From Streptomyces katrae (GTDB lineage: Bacteria; Actinomycetota; Actinomycetes; Streptomycetales; Streptomycetaceae), in NCBI RefSeq assembly GCF_000966975.1, contig NZ_JZWV01000311.1, forward strand, positions 1 through 6,398: a stretch of DNA of 6,398 bases, read 5' to 3'. Made by a program: the position numbers and the translations under genes. The number at the start of each line of letters is the position of its first letter. The first letter of the stretch is position 1. Below are positions 1 through 5,213 of the stretch, one piece after another. The notes under the pieces were generated by a model. It saw only the letters and a program-made list of their open reading frames with translations. It searched no databases and had not been told where the DNA came from.

Positions 1-2
1 GT

Positions 3-1165
3 ATGCCCCTCACCTTCCCCCTCGCCGACAGCACCCTGCCCCTCCTCGCCCGCGGCTACCGCTGGGCGCCCGGCCTGCGCCGCCGCCACGGAGACCCCCC
101 GGCCGTCCGCACCCGGCTGATGGGACGCCCCGCCCTGCTGCTGCACGGGCCCGCCGCGGTCGGGTTCTTCTACGACGAGCACCACGTGCTGCGCCACGGC
201 GCACTGCCCGGGCCCGTCCTGGACACCCTCTTCGGACGCGGCGCCGTCCACACCCTGGACGGTTCCCGGCACCGGGGCCGCAAGTCCCTGAGGGCTGGCG
301 GGGCCGCCGGGTGGTGCTCTTCGACGAGGCGGCCGCGGTCCTCGCCGGGGCCGTCTGCGAATGGACCGGGACGGCCGGGGCCGTGGGCGGCGCGCGCGGG
401 GTCGCCGAGGACTGCGTGGCCATGGTCGACGGGTTCGCGACCGCCGGGCCCCGGCACTGGAAGGCGCGCCGGGCGAGGGCCCGCCAGGAGGCGCTGCTCG
501 CCGGCGCCGTCGAGGAGGTGCGCGCCGCCGGCGGCCCTCCGGGCGGCGCCGGGGTCCTCGGTGCGGTGGCCGGCCACCGGGACAGCGACGGCCGGCTGCT
601 CGACCCCCGCACCGCGGCCGTGGAACTGCTCAACATCATCCGCCCGACGGTGGCCGTCGCCTGGTTCACCGTGTTCGCCGCGCACGCCCTGCACCGCACG
701 CCCGGGGTCCGCGCCGAGCTGCTCGCGGGCGGCGCCCCGTACGCCAGGGCCTTCGCCCACGAGGTCCGCCGCTTCTACCCCTTCGTGCCCTTCGTCGGCG
801 GCCTGGCCGCGCGTGACCTGCGCTTCGGCGGGCAGCCGGTCCCCGAGGGCGCGCTCGTCCTGCTCGACGTCCACGGCCACCACCGCGACCCGGGTCTGTG
901 GCCCGACCCCCACCGCTTCGACCCGCTGCGCTTCCTGGGACGGGAGCCCGGCCCCGGCGAGCTGATCCCGCAGGGCGGCGGGGACGCCCGGACCGGCCAC
1001 CGCTGCCCGGGCGAGGACATCGCCGTGGGCCTGCTCGCCTCCCTCGCCCCCGCACTGGCCCGCCTCGACGCCGACGTGCCCGGGCAGGACCTGGAGATCC
1101 CGCTCCACCGCATCCCCACCCGCCCCCGCAGCGGGTTCGTCCTGGCGGTCCCGGCCCGGCGGTGA
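3..1165 (+). pseudogene. Broken CYP152-family cytochrome P450 (fatty-acid peroxygenase/decarboxylase type), internal deletion plus frameshift
   Basis: CYP152 enzymes use hydrogen peroxide to hydroxylate or decarboxylate fatty acids. The N-terminal part is in one frame from an ATG at position 3 to about 290 (through GAVHTLDG and HRGRKSL). The rest is in another frame from about 290 to the stop at 1163-1165. In the second frame I see VVLFDEA (from 311), DGFATAGPRHWKARRAR, the helix-I Arg-Pro that binds the fatty-acid carboxylate (codons from 641), the ExxR motif EVRR (from 761), and the heme loop QGGGDARTGHRCPGE with its Cys at 1004-1006. Compared from memory with P450-BSbeta and OleT, about 26 residues are missing between RKSL and WRGRRVVLF. 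That fits a deletion of about 79-82 bp of length 1 mod 3, which also explains the frame change. Both halves read like normal coding sequence, so the lesion looks recent. The ATG at 3 fits the family N-terminus, but any ribosome binding site lies outside the window. An assembly error is possible, but a plain indel would not remove 26 residues. Confidence 0.85.
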
Positions 1166-1174
1166 GCCCGCGCC

Positions 1175-1196
1175 CCGGGGCGGCGCACGCCCCCGG
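1175..1196 (+). terminator. GC-rich hairpin after the P450 pseudogene, candidate terminator
   Basis: CCGGGGCG (1175-1182) can pair with CGCCCCCGG (1188-1196), with one bulged C and a five-base loop, starting 10 nt past the stop codon. There is no T-tract, which is common for Streptomyces terminators. The surrounding sequence is so GC-rich that chance pairing is a real alternative. Confidence 0.35.
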
Positions 1197-1281
1197 CGGG
1201 CGCGTCCGCGCCCGCTCCCGGAGCCCCTCGCACCCGTACCGGCGGCTGGACTGGAGGAGAACGTTCCGGGAAGGAGAGGAT

Positions 1282-1314
1282 ATGCGGACCCCGGAATTCC
1301 CGGACGGGCTGTGA
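1282..1314 (+). CDS. Possible 10-codon leader ORF upstream of the deacetylase gene
   Basis: An ATG at 1282 opens a ten-residue peptide, MRTPEFPDGL, ending at TGA 1312-1314. It is preceded at 1271-1279 by AAGGAGAGG, one of the best Shine-Dalgarno matches in the window, at a good distance from the ATG. A second purine-rich block (GGAGGAGA) lies at 1253-1260. The ORF sits 123 bp before the deacetylase start, and the hairpin at 1331-1347 follows it. It could be a translated leader peptide, the remnant of a lost gene, or chance. There is no run of one amino acid codon as in classical attenuators. I do not recognise the peptide. Confidence 0.35.
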   Translation: MRTPEFPDGL

Positions 1315-1330
1315 GATGGCTGTGAAGCGA

Positions 1331-1347
1331 CGGACCAGGGGGGTCCG
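1331..1347 (+). promoter_or_regulatory. Small hairpin in the deacetylase upstream region
   Basis: CGGACC (1331-1336) and GGTCCG (1342-1347) form a perfect 6-bp inverted repeat around AGGGG. It begins 16 nt after the short ORF stops and ends 90 nt before the deacetylase start. It could be an attenuator stem or an operator; the sequence alone cannot say which. Confidence 0.3.
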
Positions 1348-1374
1348 CCGTGCGGGAAGAGTGCCGACAAGTTC

Positions 1375-1388
1375 TATATTCGTACGAA
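1375..1388 (+). promoter_or_regulatory. AT-rich patch with TATATT and the palindrome TTCGTACGAA, candidate promoter/operator
   Basis: This is a local AT-rich island in a very GC-rich region, 50-63 nt before the deacetylase ATG. TATATT (1375-1380) resembles a -10 hexamer. It overlaps a perfect 10-bp palindrome, TTCGTACGAA (1379-1388), typical in form of a dimeric regulator site. I find no convincing -35 hexamer 16-18 bp upstream. If this is the -10, transcription would begin near 1387, leaving out the short ORF at 1282-1314. Confidence 0.3.
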
Positions 1389-1422
1389 CCATCCACGCGC
1401 GGCGGCCCGGCTGCGGTGATCA

Positions 1423-1429
1423 GGGGGGA
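1423..1429 (+). promoter_or_regulatory. Ribosome binding site of the deacetylase-like gene
   Basis: The purine run GGGGGGA lies about 8 nt before the ATG at 1438. It supports this ATG over the overlapping reading frames that start at 1316 and 1350. Confidence 0.6.
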
Positions 1430-1437
1430 CGACAGGC

Positions 1438-2754
1438 ATGGCCGACACCGACACCGTTCCGGGCACCCGGACGGAGTCCCGGAGTGCCCGAAAGCTCCAG
1501 CGCAAGGCACGCAGCCGCAAGCGCCTGGGCATAGCCGTCGCCGTCGCCGCCCTCGGCGGGGCGGCCGCCACGGCGTACACGTTCACCTTCGGCGGCGCCC
1601 CCGCGCAGGGCGAGGCGAAGCTGGCCGCCACGCAGAGCGCCGCCGACGCGGCCGCCGCCGCGAAGGGCGCCGAGCAGCCCTGGGACGGCAAGGTCAAGGT
1701 GCTCGGCGACGGCTCCACCTCCTACACGGGCCCCCAGCCGAACCAGCTCAAGCCCGAGAAGCTCAAGCCCGGCGAGAAGCCCCCGCAGTTCGTCGTCTTC
1801 TCCTGGGACGGCGCCCTGGAAGGCGACGACCACCTCTTCTCGCACTTCCGCCAGGTGGCCAAGGACAGCAAGGCCCACATGACCTTCTTCCTCACGGGCA
1901 TCTACCTCCTGCCCGACGACAAGAAGGCGCTCTACCACCCGCCCCAGCACCCGCAGGGCGCGGCCGCCATCTCCTACCCGACCGTCCCGCACGTGAAGTC
2001 CACGCTGGGCCAGCTGCGCGGCGCCTGGACCGACGGCAACGAGATCGGGTCGCACTTCAACGGGCACTTCTGCGGACCCAAGGGCGGCGGGGACTGGAGC
2101 CCCGACGAGTGGAAGAGCGAGATCGACCAGACCTACGCGTTCATCAAGAACTGGAAGACGAACACCGGCTTCACCAAGGAAGCGCCCCTGCCCTTCGACC
2201 CGGACCGCGAGGTCGTCGGCGGCCGCGCGCCCTGCCTGGAGGGCCAGAAGAACCTGCTGACCGCGATCAAGCCGTACGGCTGGCGCTACGACGCGAGCTC
2301 CTCGGGCGACTTCCAGCTGTGGCCGTCCAAGCAGAACGGCATCTGGAACTTCCCCCTCCAGCTCGTGCCCCTCCAGGGCAAGGAGCTCCAGGTGCTCTCC
2401 ATGGACTTCAACTTCCTCTACAACCAGTCCGGCGACAGCACCAAGGGCGACCCGGCGAAGTACCCGGCCTGGGAGGCGCAGACCCGCGGCTCGTACCTGA
2501 ACGGCTTCAACCGCGTCTACAACGGCAGCCGGGCTCCCATGTTCATCGGAAACCACTTCGAGGACTGGAACGGCGGCATCTACATGCAGGCCGTCGAGGA
2601 CGTGATGCGGGACGTCTGCCCGCGCCAGGACGTCCGCTGCGTCTCCTTCAAGGAGCTGTCGGACTGGCTCGACGCCCAGGACCCCAAGGTCCTCGCCCAG
2701 CTGCGCATGCTCGACCCCGCGCAGGCACCCGACTGGAACACGCTGGTCAAGTGA
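1438..2754 (+). CDS. Membrane-anchored/secreted polysaccharide deacetylase-like protein (CE4/NodB type) with altered motif 1
   Basis: This 438-residue protein starts with a charged, Arg/Lys-rich stretch (about 1-30). A hydrophobic segment follows (about 31-52, GIAVAVAALGGAAATA), then an Ala-rich linker to about 80, so it is probably exported and anchored or cleaved. From about 117 it follows the carbohydrate esterase 4 pattern of metal-dependent N- or O-deacetylases: motif 1 FSWDGAL (121-127), motif 2 SHFNGH (205-210), motif 3 GGRAPCL (261-267), a motif-4-like RYDASSS (283-289), and motif 5 around GNHFEDW (371-377). D124, H206 and H210 can form the metal site, and H373 fits the catalytic His. 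The first Asp of the usual TFDDG motif, the general base, is Trp123. The long insertions and the SFKELSDWL ending recall chitin-deacetylase-like proteins rather than short NodB enzymes. The substrate is unknown; peptidoglycan or another envelope glycan is an inference. It faces the penicillin-binding protein gene tail to tail. Confidence 0.8.
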   Translation: MADTDTVPGTRTESRSARKLQRKARSRKRLGIAVAVAALGGAAATAYTFTFGGAPAQGEAKLAATQSAADAAAAAKGAEQPWDGKVKVLGDGSTSYTGPQPNQLKPEKLKPGEKPPQFVVFSWDGALEGDDHLFSHFRQVAKDSKAHMTFFLTGIYLLPDDKKALYHPPQHPQGAAAISYPTVPHVKSTLGQLRGAWTDGNEIGSHFNGHFCGPKGGGDWSPDEWKSEIDQTYAFIKNWKTNTGFTKEAPLPFDPDREVVGGRAPCLEGQKNLLTAIKPYGWRYDASSSGDFQLWPSKQNGIWNFPLQLVPLQGKELQVLSMDFNFLYNQSGDSTKGDPAKYPAWEAQTRGSYLNGFNRVYNGSRAPMFIGNHFEDWNGGIYMQAVEDVMRDVCPRQDVRCVSFKELSDWLDAQDPKVLAQLRMLDPAQAPDWNTLVK

Positions 2755-2761
2755 CGGGACC

Positions 2762-2803
2762 ACCGGCGGCGGGGCCGGAGGTGACTCCGGCCCCGCCCCC
2801 GGT
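2762..2803. terminator. Long hairpin between convergent genes, probable bidirectional terminator
   Basis: Positions 2768-2780 pair perfectly with 2785-2797 (13 bp) around a GTGA loop. After one C-C mismatch, 2762-2766 pair with 2799-2803. The stem therefore has 18 pairs out of 19 positions. It fills almost the whole 48-bp gap between the deacetylase stop (2752-2754) and the penicillin-binding protein stop (2803-2805, read on the minus strand), and its last base is part of the latter stop codon. There is no T-tract on either side. Being symmetrical, it can act on transcripts from both directions. Confidence 0.75.
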
Positions 2804-4959
2804 CACTTCACCGCTCTGATGTAATCCGTCCACACCCGCACCGCCCGCTCGCTGCCCGGCGTGCCGGGGGCGTCCCCGCCCAGTCCGGTCAGCGGCTGCG
2901 CGATCAGGTCCGTCAGCGCCATCCGGTAGACGACCACCGCCGTGGACTCCTTCTCGGTGTTCGCCACGAACCAGCCCGCCGTGTTCGCCGCCGTGGTCCC
3001 GGTCTTGCCCGCCGCCCCGGGGTGCGCCTTGGCCGCCGTCTTCGCCGAACCGTCGGTGACGGCGCTGCGCAGGGCCTCCGTCACCGAGCGGGCCGTCTTC
3101 GCCGACATCGCCCGGACCGGCTTCGGCGCCGCCTCCAGCGGTACGGCGGCGCCGTTGCGGCTGACCGAGCGCACCGAGTAGGGGTCGGTGTGCATGCCGT
3201 CGGCCGCGAAGGCCGCGTAGGCGCCGGCCATGCGGATCGCACTGGGCTTGGAGTTCTCCCCGAGCGAGAACGTGGGGATCCGCGTCCCGAGGCTCGACGG
3301 CAGCAGGCCCGCCCCCTCCGCGAAGGTCTCCACCCGGTCGAGCCCGACGTCGAGCCCGAGCTGGAGCATCGGGGTGTTGACCGAGTTGGCGACGGCCTGC
3401 TGAAGGGTCACCTGTCCCCAGCTCTTGTTCCCGTCGTTGCGGCCCTTGACCACCTTGCCGCTGCGGTCCCAGTACGGGCCCTCCGGGGTCTGCACGGTCA
3501 CCTGGTCGTTGCCGTCGTACACCGTCGCCGGGGAGACGGGCGTCCGGTCCTTGCCGCGCGTGCGCACCACCCCCTCCTCCAGGGCGGCCGCGTAGACGAG
3601 CGGGGTGAACGCCGTCCCGACCGGGATCGTCGTCGAGTTCGCCTGGTTGAAGCCCTGCTTGAGGTAGTCGGGGCCGCCGTAGACCGCGAGCAGCCGCCCG
3701 TCCGGGGCGACGCTCGCCGCGCCGATCTTCGCGTGGGTGTCGGTCGCGGGCCGCTTCTCCGGGTCGAAGTCCTTCTGGGCCTTCTGCACGGCGTCCGTCA
3801 GCGCCGCCATGCGGGACTGGTCGAAGGTCGTGTAGATCTGGTATCCGCCGAGGTCGAAGTCGGAGTCCTTGATGTGCCCGGCCTTGATCGCGTACGCCTT
3901 GGCCAGCTCCACCAGGTAGCCGTTCTGGGCGCCGGGGGTACCGGCGGTTCCCGGACCCGAGGGCTCCGGGAACTGGGTGTACGTGGCCCGCTCCGCGGCC
4001 GTGAGCTGCCCGGTGTCGACCATGCGGTCCAGGATCCAGCTCCAGCGCTCCACGGCCCGCTTGTGGTTCTCCGGGCCGAGCGCGGGGTCGTAGAGGCCGG
4101 CGCCCTTGAGGAGGGAGGCGAGGAAGGCGCCCTCGCTGGCGTTGAGCTTCGAGACGTCCTTGCCGTAGTACGCCTGGGAGGCGCGCTGGATGCCGTACGT
4201 ACCGCGCCCGAACCAGCTGGTGTTGAGGTAGTCCTGGAGGATCTGCTTCTTGTCCGTCTGGTTGTCCAGCTTCAGGGCCAGCAGGATCTCGGTGAACTTC
4301 CGGGAGAGGGTCCGGTCCTGGTTCAGGTAGGCGTTCTTCACGTACTGCTGGGTGATGGTGGACCCGCCCTGGGTCTCGCCGCCCGTCAGCGCGGCGCGCA
4401 CGGCGCGCATGAACCCGGAGGGGGAGACCCCGGGGTCCGTGTAGAAACTGGCGTTCTCGGCCGCGAGCACGGCCCCCTGGACCTTGGGGGGCACCTTGTC
4501 GAGGGGCATCTCCTGCCGGCTGACCCAGCCGGTGCGGGCCATGGTGGAGCCGTCGGCCCAGTAGTAGATGTTGTCCTGTTGTGTGGCGAAAGAGTTGAGG
4601 TCGTCCGGTATGTCCGTGGTGGCGTACGCGATGCCCACGAAGCCGACGAGACCCGTGAACAGGTACAGGCAGGCGCCCAGCCACTGGCGCCAGGAGGGTA
4701 TCCAGCGGCGCCAGCCGCTGCGCCCGGGCCTCGGGTAGGCCGGCCGCATCCGCCGCAGCAGCGGGCGCGCGCGGGCGGCCGCGGGGGCCAGTACCCGCTC
4801 CAGGACCGGCGCGAGCGCCCGCAGCCGTCCCGACCCCGCGCGCCGGCGGCGGCGCGTCCCCGATCCGCTCCTGCGGCCCTGGGAGGCCGCCGCACCGGCG
4901 TCCGGGGAGCCGAGTCCGCCCCGGGACCGCCCTCTTCCGCCCGAATCCTGCCTGGCCAC
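2803..4959 (-). CDS. Class A penicillin-binding protein (GT51 glycosyltransferase + transpeptidase fold) with degenerate SxxK
   Basis: The 718-residue protein has an Arg/Gly/Ser-rich cytoplasmic tail (1-92) and one membrane segment (about 93-113, LGACLYLFTGLVGFVGIAYA). Its GT51 domain polymerises lipid II into glycan strands. Motifs there are AAENASFYTDPGV (catalytic Glu168), QGGSTITQQ (197-205), RKFTE (220-224) and LNTSWFGRGTYG (245-256). The usual D after the catalytic Glu is N, and the usual His in this motif is D. The transpeptidase fold follows from about 405. SxN is SVN (526-528) and KTG is KTGTT (652-656). The SxxK position, after STTIPVG, is T449-A-F-T452, so both the nucleophilic Ser and the Lys are replaced. 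Peptide cross-linking and penicillin acylation are therefore doubtful, while glycan polymerisation may persist. The start is GTG at 4957-4959, with GAGGGAG 8 nt upstream. There is no C-terminal PASTA domain. The gene is divergent from the amidase gene and convergent with the deacetylase gene. Confidence 0.9.
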   Translation of the reverse strand: MARQDSGGRGRSRGGLGSPDAGAAASQGRRSGSGTRRRRRAGSGRLRALAPVLERVLAPAAARARPLLRRMRPAYPRPGRSGWRRWIPSWRQWLGACLYLFTGLVGFVGIAYATTDIPDDLNSFATQQDNIYYWADGSTMARTGWVSRQEMPLDKVPPKVQGAVLAAENASFYTDPGVSPSGFMRAVRAALTGGETQGGSTITQQYVKNAYLNQDRTLSRKFTEILLALKLDNQTDKKQILQDYLNTSWFGRGTYGIQRASQAYYGKDVSKLNASEGAFLASLLKGAGLYDPALGPENHKRAVERWSWILDRMVDTGQLTAAERATYTQFPEPSGPGTAGTPGAQNGYLVELAKAYAIKAGHIKDSDFDLGGYQIYTTFDQSRMAALTDAVQKAQKDFDPEKRPATDTHAKIGAASVAPDGRLLAVYGGPDYLKQGFNQANSTTIPVGTAFTPLVYAAALEEGVVRTRGKDRTPVSPATVYDGNDQVTVQTPEGPYWDRSGKVVKGRNDGNKSWGQVTLQQAVANSVNTPMLQLGLDVGLDRVETFAEGAGLLPSSLGTRIPTFSLGENSKPSAIRMAGAYAAFAADGMHTDPYSVRSVSRNGAAVPLEAAPKPVRAMSAKTARSVTEALRSAVTDGSAKTAAKAHPGAAGKTGTTAANTAGWFVANTEKESTAVVVYRMALTDLIAQPLTGLGGDAPGTPGSERAVRVWTDYIRAVK

Positions 4960-4992
4960 TGCGGATGCTCCCTCTTCCGTGCTTTCCCGGAC

Positions 4993-4998
4993 ACCCTA
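4993..4998 (-). promoter_or_regulatory. Candidate -10 element for the penicillin-binding protein gene
   Basis: On the minus strand these bases read TAGGGT, matching the TAnnnT form of vegetative Streptomyces promoters. They lie 33 nt before the GTG start, giving a leader of roughly 25-30 nt that still holds the ribosome binding site. I see no good -35 hexamer at 17-18 bp; the sequence there reads GGCGGA. Confidence 0.3.
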
Positions 4999-5067
4999 GA
5001 TGCATTTGCTGTGACTCCGCCGACCCGCCCACGGCAGCCGGCCCCCGCGGCCGGGGCCTCCTCGGCC

Positions 5068-5135
5068 GTGACGAAGCGGAGTCGGACGACTGCGCTGACG
5101 GGCGGCTCCCGCCGGGCATCCGGTGACAAAGCGGA
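5068..5135 (+). repeat. Imperfect direct repeat in the divergent control region
   Basis: GTGACGAAGCGGA (5068-5080) and GTGACAAAGCGGA (5123-5135) match at 12 of 13 positions, with starts 55 bp apart. An inverted relative, GACTCCGC (5013-5020), is complementary to GCGGAGTC at 5076-5083. Repeated sites between divergent genes suggest a shared regulator, but no known consensus is recognised. Confidence 0.35.
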
Positions 5136-5159
5136 ACGCGGCGAATCAGTCGCCTAGTT
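5133..5159 (+). promoter_or_regulatory. Weak candidate ECF-type promoter for the amidase gene
   Basis: GGAAC (5133-5137) and GTT (5157-5159) are separated by 19 bp. This resembles the GGAAT-N18-GTT form used by SigR-type sigma factors, but one base differs and the spacer is one longer. TAGTTG (5155-5160) could also be a vegetative-type -10. A 5-bp inverted repeat, GGCGA/TCGCC (5140-5154), lies inside the spacer. Confidence 0.2.
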
Positions 5160-5177
5160 GTGCGAAAATTCCGTCCT

Positions 5178-5197
5178 CCCGGTCCGTGTGGACCGGG
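5178..5197 (+). promoter_or_regulatory. Hairpin just upstream of the amidase ribosome binding site
   Basis: CCCGGTCC (5178-5185) pairs perfectly with GGACCGGG (5190-5197) around a GTGT loop. It ends 16 nt before the GTG start and about 5 nt before the AAGGGGAA ribosome binding site (5202-5209). If transcribed, this leader structure could affect translation or mRNA stability. It has no T-tract. Confidence 0.5.
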
Positions 5198-5213
5198 TGA
5201 CAAGGGGAAAACA

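Noticed and set aside
285..313. Programmed ribosomal frameshift in the P450
   Set aside because: About 26 residues are missing at the junction, so simple frame switching would not restore a normal P450, and I see no slippery sequence there.
1259..1266. GAACGTTC palindrome as a LexA/SOS box
   Set aside because: The actinobacterial LexA site has GAAC and GTTC separated by four bases; here they abut, and the site sits inside a purine-rich ribosome-binding region.
1363..1370. GCCGACAA resembling the WhiG sigma -10 (GCCGATAA)
   Set aside because: There is no TAAA-like -35 about 15 bp upstream; the sequence there is TCCG.
170..1510. 446-aa minus-strand open frame over the P450
   Set aside because: Low-complexity GC-shadow composition with no domain; the plus strand carries clear P450 motifs.
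1316..1534. 72-aa open frame starting just after the micro-ORF
   Set aside because: It lacks its own clear ribosome binding site, runs into the deacetylase gene in another frame, and looks Arg/Pro/Ser-rich without a domain.
5160..5213. Alternative upstream GTG start for the amidase gene
   Set aside because: It would put 18 residues before an otherwise normal signal peptide and translate the leader hairpin. The GTG at 5214 has a better ribosome binding site.
4960..5213. Possible c-di-AMP (ydaO) riboswitch, known upstream of some actinobacterial wall-hydrolase genes
   Set aside because: The spacer is short and I cannot find the conserved ydaO core segments; only simple hairpins and repeats are visible. 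A covariance-model search (RF00379) would settle it.
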